From Crossaster papposus (Eukaryota > Echinodermata > Asteroidea > Velatida > Solasteridae), in the NCBI GenBank assembly GCA_037893245.1, contig JBAIAA010000315.1, forward strand, positions 372,001 through 436,000: DNA of 64,000 nucleotides, in the 5' to 3' direction. Positions 54,768 through 64,000 of this stretch are shown here, one piece after another. Both the position numbers and the translations under genes were made by a program. Positions within the stretch are counted from its first letter, which is position 1. Each line of letters begins with the position of its first letter. Under the pieces are notes generated by a model. That model saw nothing but the letters and a program-made list of their open reading frames with translations, did not search any database and had not been told where the DNA came from.

Positions 54768-54791
54768 AGCTTATCACGCAAGGTGCGAACG
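54768..54791 (+). CDS. Microexon, 24 nt, phase 1-1
   Basis: Third copy of the L-I-T-Q-G-A-N microexon, with intact splice signals, 3214 bp after the second. The following intron differs from the other two units and matches 13400 onward. Confidence 0.4.
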
Positions 54792-55500
54792 GTAAGTGTA
54801 CATTCGATTCGCCTTCACTGTTTAACTTCATAGTGTTTATTTCACGGTTTTGCCATATCTGGTCGAAATACTGTCATCAGTGTATATGAGATTTTTCTTC
54901 GTTAGTTTAAATCTGCCTGAAAATCATTGGTTTCATATAAACTCTTACAGTGATGAAGTCAATATTACAGAGCTGCAATATTATATCTTTTGACTTAATG
55001 TCGTGCAGGACCAAACTCCACTTTAAACTACAGTGTTATTCAATTTTACCAAAATGTTGGTGAATTGTTTAAAAAATGTTTTAAAATGAGTATTACTGTT
55101 TCCACAAGCCTTGCTTTATTCAATCTGTCTGTTTTCGTGATTTCATTACACAGCGGAGTTTTGCGGGTTTTTTTGGAGGGCGATTTTACATTATTTTACT
55201 GAGGTTCAAAGCAACCACAGACTGAGTGAAACTCCCACCAACATGAAACGAATGTCGCTGGGTCAAAATGATCGAAGTTATCTTGATACGACTGTGTACA
55301 CACAATGTCTCTGGCGATTAGGAGTTTTCTGTCTAGAAATATTCCCTCATCTGTTTTTTGTTTATGAAGTATCAGTTGAAGACGAAGATGATTACAAAGT
55401 GTTCAATTCTGTGTCATTTTCTTGGTATTTATTTCCGTTATACACACAATTAAACATTTTCAATTAATGTTTTTCTAAAATCTCTTTTGTTTCTTTACAG

Positions 55501-55524
55501 GGCTCAGCAGACGCGGGGCCATCG
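55501..55524 (+). CDS. Microexon, 24 nt, phase 1-1
   Basis: Acceptor gtttctttacag and donor gtaagtgt; reads x-L-S-R-R-G-A-I plus one base in phase 1. Counterpart of 14083-14106. Confidence 0.45.
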
Positions 55525-56703
55525 GTAAGTGTACATTTCACAAGTATATTTCACGGTTTTGCCATATCTGGTCGGTGTACTGTTATCAGTTTGCGATTTT
55601 TCTTCGTTTGTTTAAATCTGCCTGAAAATCATTGGTTCCATATAAACTCTTACATTGTCAAAAAAGTCAATTGCAGGGCTGCAATATTATTTGTTTTCAC
55701 TTAATGTCGTGCAAGACAACACTCTATTTTAAACTGCAGTGTTAATCAATTTTACCGAAATGTCAAGTACACTCATGGATCCTGTATATTACTATAAGGA
55801 ATATTTTCCCTCTTGAAATTAGCCTACATGGTCAATTCTTTTTATGGGTAAGTAAGTAATACTTTTTAGAATGGTAGATAGGCCTACTGCCTGCAGAAGA
55901 CTGGCTTTTGGAATAGTTATTAAAACACTGTGGTGGTAGTCCACTATCAAGTGATATGCAATCGAGTATCACCATAGGCGACGTACAAGAAGTATTAGCT
56001 AACCAGACGTGTTGTCAAGACGACTGTTATTAAATCTCTTTGAGAGGCTGGTGTCATATGAAAATCAGACTCCTATGGAAATCGGACCTTTGTTTCCTAT
56101 TATTGGTTAAACCCTCTCACGTGACAGATCACGCTCCTAATTATCTCTCCTTAATCGTGCGCAATACTACCAATGAGTCTTCATTTCATGGAGTCTGAAA
56201 TTCATGCTACCCCGGATTTGCAAAAAGGAACGACTCTGTGTATTGAAAGGGGGGTATATATGGCATGTTGGTACCTTAAATAGCTCATCTCATCTCAAAG
56301 ATTTTGGCTTGGTCATTGACGTAACGATTAAAGATAGTATACACCATTTGCAGATATCGGAAAAAATTAATACCGAATTATTAGGAAATATCTTACTCAT
56401 TTGAAAGTAAATAATGATTCTAGGCATCCAGCAAAATGATTGCGCTAAATATCCTGTAATTATTCTGAAAAATAGCATTGTATAAAGAAAAATTCTCCGG
56501 ACGGCGATCGCGAAAAAACAAACATAACATAAGAATAACTGCTCGACGCAGGTTACAAACAAACACTGTTTTTCGTTTTTTTCTCGGCATCAATGACTAT
56601 AAAACTTTGGACAGCTCAGTTAAACGGTATTTACTACAAAATACAACCCCCTAAATCTACCCATTCATGATAATTCAAGCAATTACCAATGGTTTGTTTT
56701 CAG
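55525..56703. other. Intron before linker exon (segment 2), with empty Academ site
   Basis: Matches segment 1 at 14107-15244 and 20968-21026 without the transposon. The single AAC at 56645-56647 is the uninterrupted target. No gene seen. Confidence 0.7.
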
Positions 56704-56779
56704 GAAACCAGCTTTGCTATAACAGCGGAGAGATCTGTGAATTTAGAATCATCTCCTGTGGGGGCAATTGGTATCCCAG
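56704..56779 (+). CDS. Linker exon upstream of ZU5 (segment 2)
   Basis: A 76-nt exon, phase 0 in and phase 1 out, between gtttgttttcag and gtatgt. Same reading as the exon at 21027, with E and P for Q and T in the V-N-L-E-S-S-P-V region. It ends G-A-I-G-I-P. A LINE tail is inserted seven bases or so after the donor. The upstream exon is not identified. Confidence 0.65.
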
Positions 56780-56786
56780 GTATGTA

Positions 56787-57135
56787 TATTTTATTTATTT
56801 ATTTATTCCATTTTTTTACCCAGGGTGTGCCCAAACAGTTTAAAACTGGTTTTCATTGGGGCCCTGCATACATCGTTCAATAAAATAACAGTACATATAA
56901 AATCAACATTTACAGAAAGTTACAAACATAATATTTACAGACGTACAATGATATTTACAGGAATCCAAAACATTGATATCAATTCTGATTTACGAGATGG
57001 GCGAAAACCCGCCAAAAAAAAAAAACCTTTGGGGGAAAAAAGAGAAGGGGAAATTCCCATCTGGCTCCATATTAGTGGCAACCAAGTTATAACTCCGTAG
57101 ATCAGCGCAATTGGCATAATATCTAACGGATGACA
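56787..57135 (-). mobile_element. LINE 3' tail, reverse orientation
   Basis: Absent from segment 1, where gtatgtatatccacgg is continuous. On the minus strand it ends with an agggccccaatg...accctggg stem region and a run of (aata)n, typical of CR1/Jockey-like 3' ends. 5'-truncated; no coding sequence. Confidence 0.65.
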
Positions 57136-57554
57136 TGTCGGATATCCACGGATAATGTTCACCTACGCTGATTGGTATGCGTCGAATGTTGGTGGAATAT
57201 TATATGCAGTCTGCATTATAATACGTTATAATGCAATGTCACTAAGTTTAGTGGCCATATTGTGTAGTTAAACTTGTTTGTGAACTTTCATACAATGTAC
57301 GAGGCTAATTTTGAACAGAAGGTCACTTAAATCACTAACAGAGTGATTTTACTTATTGGTTTAATACACTTTTAAAGGCTGGTTCATAATTTATGCAAAT
57401 GCAATGCGTTGCGAATTTGACGTCATAATAAAGCATTCGCTGCGAATTTTGCCGGTGCTGAAATGTGTTTAACTGTTGGCGAATTGGCAGCGCGAAAACT
57501 GACGTTGTGAATCCCGGGTCGCTTAACGTACATGCATCATGATTTGTATTACAG

Positions 57555-58207
57555 GCGGTTCGTCTGCTCTGCCAACTCTCCTGAAAAGGATCCTCGAGAA
57601 ACACGACCAATTTGCCAAAGGATGCAGCGAAGAGACGCGGAGGAAGAACACCTTCCAGTCGAAGTGCATTGCAATCGGTTACTTCGACCAGTGGGGTGGG
57701 AGCCTGTCCTTGAACGAGTACAAAGTCCACCTGTATATCCCCCGTGGGGCACTTTCCAAAGGTCGACTGCAGCAGGTGTATATCTACGTCAACCCCAACG
57801 CGCCGACAGTTGACGGGGTCAGTCCGTCGGACTGTGTCCTGTCGCCGATGATCCAGTGCGGCCCAACAGGTCTGAAGTTTCTGGACAGCGTGGTGCTGTC
57901 TTACCCACACTTTGCCCAGGAGGGGAGCGGGTGGAAGTTGAACGTACAGTTGTGCAATGACGAAGGAGGCTCGCCAAAATCCTGGAAGACTCTTGATGCA
58001 GACGACGACGGCATGCTGGTGTCTACCAAAGACCAGACCGCCGTACTCCTGATGAAGCATTTCACAGGGGCAGCTTTAGTTGGCGAACCATCCGAAACCA
58101 GCACCAAAATAATGATGGCAGGAGTGTTTGGGAGCCCCTTTGATCCGTCTGAAAATCACTATCTCTTCCGGATCCACTTCTGTAACGACGAACCAGTTGT
58201 AAAACAG
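57555..58207 (+). CDS. ZU5 domain exon (segment 2)
   Basis: The exon is 653 nt with the same phases as 21570-22222, between gtattacag and gtaagc. All ZU5 hallmarks are kept: L-Y-I-P-R-G-A-L, L-S-P-M-I-Q-C-G-P-T-G-L and V-V-L-S-Y-P-H-F-A. Substitutions are scattered (for example Q-S-K for Q-L-M near the start and F-C-N for L-W-N near the end). No stop or indel occurs in 217 codons, which argues for selection on both copies. The role is as proposed for the first copy: protein binding ahead of UPA-like and Death domains. Confidence 0.85.
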
Positions 58208-58223
58208 GTAAGCTCCCTGTTTC

Positions 58224-58670
58224 CTAACCCCCTAGGCCTTACTTTGGGCTAAAGATCTGCGTACTACATAATACTACTTAGTATTTTGTAGCGCTGGGTC
58301 TCTCCGTGACTGATGATTGGGTGTGTACTGACAGAGTACAGATACTGCCAACTACAAAATACTAATAGTGGCAATACAGGTCAGTAATACTTACCTGGCA
58401 AAATATGCAGTAGTCCAGCCTTGACCCATTGCTATGTCCCAAGTGACATTTGTTTGCTGTAGAGTTTAGAACGGCCCTACACAGCATACATGGGCCATGC
58501 ACACTCAGCAAGCAGAGGGACCCAATGCTAAAAAGTGCTACGAGTGCAATTAGGGGTGAAGTACCAAATACTAAAAATTACTACAGGCATTGCACACAAG
58601 TCAGTGAGAGTACTGCATACTACTTTTTACTTCTAGTAGTAAACAGTAGCATTAGGTAGGGTTAGGGTTA
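58224..58670. mobile_element. 450-bp insertion specific to segment 2
   Basis: Segment 1 reads directly from ctccctgtttc to ggttgacac, while segment 2 has about 450 bp between. The ends cctaaccccc and gggttagggttaa are roughly inverted. The interior has many short inverted words around agtact/tactaa. Probably a MITE-like element. No coding sequence. Confidence 0.5.
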
Positions 58671-59668
58671 ATGGTTGACACTTATCTATATTTTGGGGGC
58701 ACAATGCAAGCGTCACTATTTTGGTATTTTTGTAAATGTAATATCACCCCAAGCAAAAAAAAAAACACTCTAGGCAAAGGGCTACAGAAAAAAGAAAAAC
58801 AAATCAGGAAAACTGGAAAAAGGAATTGATATTTCGCTTAGCTGTAGGATACACCATTGGTAATTGCTTCAACTACCAGGAATGGGTGGATTTTGGGGGT
58901 TGTATTTTGGATGCCGAGAACAAAGCAAGAACATTTGGATTTTTAAAAAATACAATTCAATTTTTCGGAATAATTACAGGATATCTAGCGCAATAATTGT
59001 GCTGGATGCCTGGAATCATTATTTACTTTCAAATAACTACGATATTTCTTAGTAATTTGGTAGTCATTGGTTGTCTCAATATGTGCAAATGGTGTATCCT
59101 CCCTTTAAAAAAAGGCCAAATCATAAGGGGGAAAATAACTACTGGGAAAATTGGTCCAAAGAGAGACAGACCGTGAACAAAAAACACAATTAGAGTATCT
59201 CTCTGTTCTATATCTCTACACAGCTAAAGTGTATAGGTGAGAGGAAGCAGAGATACTGGGTAAAGGAAAACACACTGACATTATTATTCATTCATAAATA
59301 CATGAGACAATAACCATTCGTATTGGTCAAGAGTTCGACACGTCAGTATGTTTAAACGACCGATAAAACATGGCCCACAAAGTTGTTAACGCATTTCCGG
59401 TGTTAGATTATATTTGGAGTCCTATGAAGTCTGGTTCATGAACCTTTTATTTGTTGAAGTTTCACACGGCCTGCGCACAGTCCATATATTATTAGTCCTC
59501 TATTACTCTGCAACACACATCACTTCATATCGATCATTAGGTGGAACGCACGCGTCATAATGACACTTGCGTGAGGTACATACCTACAGCTGGTTGAACC
59601 AAGATGGCGTGTGAGTACTAAAGTACATAAGCCTGTAAAGTTTAATTTGCTTTATTTATGCTGCTCAG
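58671..59668. other. Intron after ZU5 exon (segment 2)
   Basis: Matches 22250-23215 and then directly 31812-31851, without the L1-like and DIRS insertions. Confidence 0.6.
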
Positions 59669-59800
59669 AAAGTAGAGGAGATGGAAAACAAAATGGGCTC
59701 CAAGCTGTTGGACGTTTACCGATGTCTGATAGTGGGCAGATCAGGAGACGTACAATCTGAAATCGAGAATATTAAGCCTGGCTGGGAACTGGAAAAAAAG
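59669..59800 (+). CDS. Exon between ZU5 and UPA-like regions (segment 2)
   Basis: A 132-nt exon, phase 0 at both ends, with the same splice signals as 31852. It reads K-V-E-E-M-E-N-K-M-G-S-K-L-L-D-V-Y-R, then I-K-P-G-W-E-L-E-K-K. Differences from the first copy are conservative or change charge. No known domain. Confidence 0.75.
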
Positions 59801-59981
59801 GTAGTATACCCGCAAATCAGAGTATTATAGTTTCGGCACTTTCTCATGTCCGAAGGATAGCCTATGGCGCCGAGTGAAATTATAAAAGGTCGAGGGACTA
59901 CAATGCGGCAGCGTGCATCGAGTGCAGGATGGCTGAACATACTAATATCACTCGGTCGGGACTACATGTACATTGTAAAAT

Positions 59982-60436
59982 CCTCACAAAAAATGTCGGG
60001 ACACTTAAAAATGAGCCAATAATTAACGGCCCAAAAGGGTATATATTAATCAAAAGCTAATAACTCAGTGCATAATTTTGTTCTGCGTATGTTGACACCT
60101 GGATTGTTGAGATACGATGTTGCAGAGCGGAGTTATTGTCATTTCAATGGTCGTAGGTCCAGTTTCAAAAGTGACAATCATCCCTATAAGCAGGTTTGCA
60201 TTATTGTTTTGAATGATCAGGTTCTGCTTCTAAAGGGATGATTGTCACTTTTGAAACTTGTCCTATGACCATTGAAACGAAATTAACTCCGCTCTGCAAC
60301 ATCGTATCTCAACAATCGAGGTGTCGAAATACGCAGAACAAAATTATGGACTGGGTTATTTGCTTTGATAAATCCACACCATGTCGGGCCGTTGATGATT
60401 GGCTCATTTTTAAGTGTCTCGATACTTTTTGTGAGG
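59982..60436. repeat. Foldback palindrome (segment 2 copy)
   Basis: Same inverted structure as 32167-32632, with small indels including fewer gcttct repeats at the centre. Confidence 0.8.
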
Positions 60437-60932
60437 AGTATATAATGAATATATTGCACAATTTTAAGTGATGTAACTTTTTAATACAAGCTTGTTTTAA
60501 ATTTTTTTTTTTCGTTATTATCTTTGTCTTATCACAGGCTTTAATTTGATGTATACAAGTATATTTGTATACATTTTCAGTTTTACGGACGTTAATGCAC
60601 ATGAAGAGATTGTATGTCCGTTTTTCGAGCTTCACTTCCGAGCTCTCGTTAAAATCTCGTGAATTCTCTAAATGTTGCTGTGTACGTCATTATCGAGTAC
60701 GCTGCGCTGTGACTGTGTTGACGCACTTATGCAATGTTTTGACGCACATTGTATTAATGAAACTACGAAAATAAATAAATAATAGAAACAAATACTATAT
60801 AAATAATTGTTTAATTGAAGCACGTACAGTAAAGGACCACAACGTGTATAAAGCATGTATCGCAATTGGTTTTCAAATTAATTCCTTTAAAAAATAAATA
60901 ACCCCTTAAAATTGTTGTTTTTTACAAAATAG
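60437..60932. other. Intron following palindrome (segment 2)
   Basis: Matches 32633-33130. Nothing coding seen. Confidence 0.6.
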
Positions 60933-61112
60933 AAACAGACAATATCTGTCAAAAGAATCTGGAAGTTACCAATGGACTCGGTGACCTTCGACCTTGAGCG
61001 CGAATATTGTAACAAGGATCCTTCTTGCGAGAGTTTCATATCCCAGTGTGGCACCGGAACGGAAGTCGAATCAAGCGGAGACGGCTTTCGATTTACCATT
61101 AGACCACTAAAG
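60933..61112 (+). CDS. UPA-like domain exon (segment 2)
   Basis: A 180-nt exon, phase 0 at both ends. It keeps R-I-W-K-L-P-M-D-S-V-T-F, S-F-I-S-Q-C-G-T-G-T and F-R-F-T-I-R-P. Compared with 33131 it changes several charged positions (V-E-S-S-G-D-G for V-K-S-S-R-D-S), so the two proteins may bind differently. The UPA-like call rests on position and strand pattern. Confidence 0.65.
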
Positions 61113-61554
61113 GTACGACTTGAGGGAGAAATTAGATAAAAACTATAATGTTAACATGCATTTAGTGTACATTTTTAAAGCTTTTTTTGAACGGGGCCGT
61201 ATCGTAAGTCGGACGTCTCATAAGTCCAAAATAATTTCGGAATTATGAGGCGTTAGACCTTTGGGGCGTCGGACCTGTAAGCCTTAATATTTAATTGGGG
61301 TGAAATTTTGTCGGACCTATGAGGTGTCGGGCTTACGAGCATACCCTTTTTGAATGCTTCCATTATGTTCTCACTTCTTTCTATATTAGGCACTTTACTT
61401 CGCAATTCAGCTTCTCAGCGTTTAGATCCCACCACAATAGGGTTTTAGTCCACATGACACTTGCATTATAATGCTTGATTGTGTACACCTACTTTGACTT
61501 ATGAACAATTAATTCTGAAAGTGTAAAACATATTAATTTTTTTCCACAAAACAG
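61113..61554. other. Intron with two-copy minisatellite (segment 2)
   Basis: Counterpart of 33311-33828 with two diverged 16-bp units near 61248-61278 instead of seven. No gene seen. Confidence 0.6.
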
Positions 61555-61608
61555 AGCGGATCGACGCAACAGTCAAACAACCAGCGTCTGTGCTACAGTT
61601 GCTACCAG
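61555..61608 (+). CDS. First half of CxxC knuckle (segment 2)
   Basis: A 54-nt exon, phase 0 at both ends, ending C-Y-S-C-Y-Q. Both cysteines are kept; a His in the first copy is Tyr here, so that His is probably not a metal ligand. Confidence 0.65.
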
Positions 61609-61641
61609 GTAAGTTAACAAGATTGGAGAAATATTGACTTG

Positions 61642-61935
61642 GAGGGAATTCATTATTTTGAGCTTCGTATGTTGGTGGTGTTATTTTTCTTAAATCTTTT
61701 TTTAAAATTTCTTGTACGTCTTTACTTCTTACTCAACCTTTTAACTTATACGTTTTTAAATTGTCTTTGAATTAGTGTTTTTAGGTATTCGTACGTTTTA
61801 CCTTTTACTTCACCTTTTAAATAAAATGTTATTGTATACTTTGTATTGTTTTTAAGTCAGGGCCCTATGGGAGACCACCTTATGGTGAATAGGTTATACC
61901 CTGGATAAATATGAGAAGTAAATAAATAAATAAAA
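61642..61935 (+). mobile_element. LINE 3' tail
   Basis: An insertion absent from segment 1, flanked by ACTTG on both sides (61637-61641 and 61936-61940). It ends with an agggccctatgggag...accctggataaat region and (aaat)n tail like CR1/Jockey-type LINEs. 5'-truncated. Confidence 0.75.
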
Positions 61936-61940
61936 ACTTG

Positions 61941-62422
61941 TGCCAATGGCTTCGACCTCGTTAGGAAACACGTACATGTCCAACCGGCGGGTACCCGCTA
62001 ATTAGCTCACGGGTCACTGGACAATCTGCCCTACGTCAGAGGGTTATGCATGACTCTGTCTGGCAGTAGGAGTTCTTGCAGGGCAAACAAAGAGACAATT
62101 ACACGTGGTTTGCTTCTCAATAATCAAATGTTTGTGTGCTTACAGCTTTATGAAATTGGCCCCAGGTTTAGATATCATTATTTTTTGACTATTTTGTATA
62201 CACTTACATCGAAATTATATGTTGTCGATAGCAATGTTCTATTACACAAGTTGTATTTGTATTACGGTAAATGCTAAACCCCTGCGATGCATACTTGTAT
62301 TTGCATAGCTATCGATCATGTTTATTGATGCACGTCTACACGTTGGACTAACAGTAAACACGTTAATACAACTGGACTGGACTTCTTGAATTCTAAACTT
62401 AGTTATTTGGTTTTGTTTCCAG
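61941..62422. other. Intron within CxxC knuckle (segment 2)
   Basis: Matches 33920-34405. Nothing coding seen. Confidence 0.55.
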
Positions 62423-62455
62423 GATGAAGCCCGCGAAATCTGCCCTTCCTGTGAT
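62423..62455 (+). CDS. Second half of CxxC knuckle (segment 2)
   Basis: A 33-nt exon, phase 0 at both ends, reading D-E-A-R-E-I-C-P-S-C-D with the gtgagt donor. With the previous exon it completes C-x2-C-x8-C-x2-C. Confidence 0.65.
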
Positions 62456-62736
62456 GTGAGTTATTCGCTAAATATGTTATTCTTTTTCTATTTTTCCTAA
62501 TAATCTCTGCTACATCGTTCTACAACATATCGAATCTGTGTCCTTGAATTTGTTGCATTCGTGATAGTCTTAGACATATTTAGAAGCAACAAAACACTGT
62601 AAACCCACCGAACGTGAGCCCTTAAACGCGTGACAATTATGTATAAACTGTTGCAAAAGGCGTATATTTATGAGTTCAAAAGTTAATCACTTTTAGAGTG
62701 TGTATATTTACTGATATTGTATGATTATTTGTTTAG

Positions 62737-63025
62737 GAGAAGATGAATTGTGTTCAAGATCCCAAGAATTCACAGTCTTCGGATGGTGATTATGGAGGTT
62801 TGTCAGAGGAGATGGTACGCGCTCTCTGTCGACAACCAAACATGACCAGATTGCTGGCGGAGCTGACAGGTGTCGACCACAGCTCCATGGAAACACGGGA
62901 TTTATTAAAGATCTTCTTTGCACATCAAAGGGCGCTGGGCTGCGAAGACGGGAAATCCATTAAGCGTCTGCTGGATTCGTCTTCTGAAATCGCCATGCCC
63001 ATTTCAAAGAAACTTCGAGTGACAG
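62737..63025 (+). CDS. Helical region before Death domain (segment 2)
   Basis: A 289-nt exon, phase 0 in and phase 1 out. It keeps L-S-E-E-M-V-R-A-L-C-R-Q, L-L-A-E-L-T-G-V and D-L-L-K-I-F-F-A-H-Q-R. The C-terminal part differs most from the first copy (S-S-E-I-A-M-P-I-S-K-K). The fold is unknown; helices are likely. Confidence 0.7.
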
Positions 63026-63239
63026 GTATTTAGCAAAATATCGGGTGAAAAAGACATTTCTCCGACTAACTTTATGGGATATTTTTTAACCCGAAATCTG
63101 GCAAAACGTGAAGTTTTGACCTAGACAAAATTAGTGTCAGGGAAAATAAAAGTCTAGTTATTGGTTTACCGGAATAACAAAATACGATGTTGTTTCATAT
63201 TTTGTATACAAGTTATTGTTTTATTTGCTCTTGCCCTAG

Positions 63240-63283
63240 AAACTTTGTCTGAAGAGGACTCTATATCGACGGAAATGCTAACC
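63240..63283 (+). CDS. Short linker exon before Death domain (segment 2)
   Basis: A 44-nt exon, phase 1 in and phase 0 out, reading E-T-L-S-E-E-D-S-I-S-T-E-M-L-T. It corresponds to 35195-35238. Confidence 0.6.
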
Positions 63284-63478
63284 GTGAGTTTTATGCTTGA
63301 CATGCAGTTTCAACTGGTCCATATAAAAAGAAAACGTACATATGTACACGTTTCATTTCGGTCAATCATTACGGACGGATAATGATCAGTTACGATGATT
63401 GTTTTTCGCTCTTTTATGTAATCTGTCTCTTTTCTTGTTTCCAGGTCTCTTTAACTTTATGATTTGTTTTCTTTTCAG

Positions 63479-63734
63479 TCGGAAATTGCTGACGAGAAAT
63501 GTTTCCGTCGGCTTGCAGAGAAATTGGGAGAGGAGTGGGAGCCACTGGCCACAGAGTTAGGCTTCACTCCGGCGAACCTGTACAAGATAAAAGAGAACAA
63601 CCAAAATGGCGTCGATGAACAGATATTTCAAATGCTTGTGCAGTGGAGGCAGCGATGTGGAAAGTTGGATGGAAGCATCTTAGCTGGGGCTTTGAAGAAG
63701 GTTGGGCTACATGATCTGGCACAGCAGTTCGAAG
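63479..63734 (+). CDS. Death domain exon (segment 2)
   Basis: A 256-nt exon, phase 0 in and phase 1 out, between ttttcag and gtgaga. A complete Death domain: F-R-R-L-A-E-K-L-G-E-E-W, L-A-T-E-L-G-F, Y-K-I-K-E-N-N, Q-M-L-V-Q-W-R-Q-R and L-K-K-V-G-L-H-D-L-A-Q-Q-F. Relative to 35429 several surface charges differ (K-E-N-N-Q-N-G-V-D for T-T-N-Y-K-H-D-V-G). Surface changes in Death domains can alter partner choice. The gene should continue beyond the window because the exon exits in phase 1. Confidence 0.85.
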
Positions 63735-63789
63735 GTGAGATTTATATTATCCGGCGATTACCATATTTGTTGTTATATATACTTAATTA

Positions 63790-64000
63790 CCTCTTTATGG
63801 TAGTGAAACCAACAAGGATCCCTCAAAAGCGCCACTAAAGGTTTCTTTAGGCTTTCGAGCTATACCTACTGTGCACACTGTAGAAGAAGTTACAGTTTTA
63901 GAGGTTGGAGAAAAACCCAAGAAGAATATTCTGGGAGAAACCCACGGATGTACCCAAGCGGGATTCGGGATTCGAACCCAGGTCATAGTGGTAAAAGGCG
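63790..64000 (-). mobile_element. tRNA-derived SINE-like repeat (segment 2), cut by window end
   Basis: Same minus-strand repeat as 35740-35962, with the B-box-like GGTTCGAATCC complement near 63970. The A-box side lies outside the window. Confidence 0.5.

Larger units (their letters stand above)
45754..54791 (+). repeat. Three tandem array units (2.6, 3.22 and 3.21 kb)
   Basis: Units end at microexons: 45754-48356, 48357-51577 and 51578-54791. The last two are nearly identical by eye (for example 47750, 50971 and 54185 start the same block). The first lacks about 0.6 kb at its left side. Each unit contains one 24-nt microexon with intact splice sites and one derived cassette with AT in place of the acceptor AG. 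Near identity indicates recent duplication or conversion, or possibly assembly duplication. Confidence 0.85.

Noticed and set aside
56787-57135. Frame overlapping the second linker exon and reading into the LINE tail
   Set aside because: It is intron readthrough into a mobile element, absent from segment 1.

Overview
This is a eukaryotic window: intron-rich, AT-rich outside the transposons, with short exons, canonical GT/AG junctions and dense transposable elements. The protein families (ZU5, UPA-like, Death and NACHT domains) and the transposon set (DIRS, Ty3/gypsy, an Academ-like DNA transposon, LINE tails, foldback elements) suggest a marine invertebrate deuterostome, with an echinoderm as best guess. 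That is inference; no ribosomal or mitochondrial marker is present to settle it.

Two related gene segments lie in tandem, about 35 kb apart. Segment 1 runs from about 2.5 to 36 kb. It has a short first coding exon (2538), three related small exons (3233, 5781, 6247), a broken NACHT exon (6928-7614), an intron-like repeat array (about 7.9-15.2 kb) and then a clean exon chain (21027-35684) for a ZU5, a UPA-like domain, a CxxC/CxxC knuckle, a helical region and a Death domain. Segment 2 (about 41.7-64 kb) repeats the broken NACHT exon (41908), an expanded array (42.6-55.5 kb) and the same ZU5-to-Death exon chain (56704-63734). All nine exons of that chain keep the same lengths, phases and splice sites in both segments, so both look functional. 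The NACHT parts share an in-frame stop and an altered Walker B and look like relics. The Death exon ends in the phase in which the NACHT exon begins, so a Death-NACHT order in the ancestor is possible.

The arrays contain repeated tiny exon-like cassettes of 21-24 nt, or of 9/15 nt in a derived form. Their sequence varies while the surrounding intron is conserved. This is the most unusual structure in the window. In segment 2 the array includes two nearly identical 3.2-kb tandem units.

The transposons postdate the duplication and can be placed by comparing the two segments. Segment 1 carries a 5.7-kb Academ-like transposon (15245-20967, 3-bp target duplication, intact empty site in segment 2). 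It also carries an L1-like element with ORF1 but no ORF2, invaded by a 6.15-kb DIRS retrotransposon (24594-30747). Between the segments lies a young Ty3/gypsy element (36570-41427) with 162-bp LTRs identical by eye. Segment 2 has two LINE 3' tails, a 450-bp insertion and a 918-bp terminal-inverted-repeat element. Other structures are a 1.06-kb palindrome at the left edge, a CCAAT/ATTGG-rich satellite inside a terminal-inverted-repeat element (3625-5398), a 16-bp minisatellite and many poly-G/poly-C tracts.
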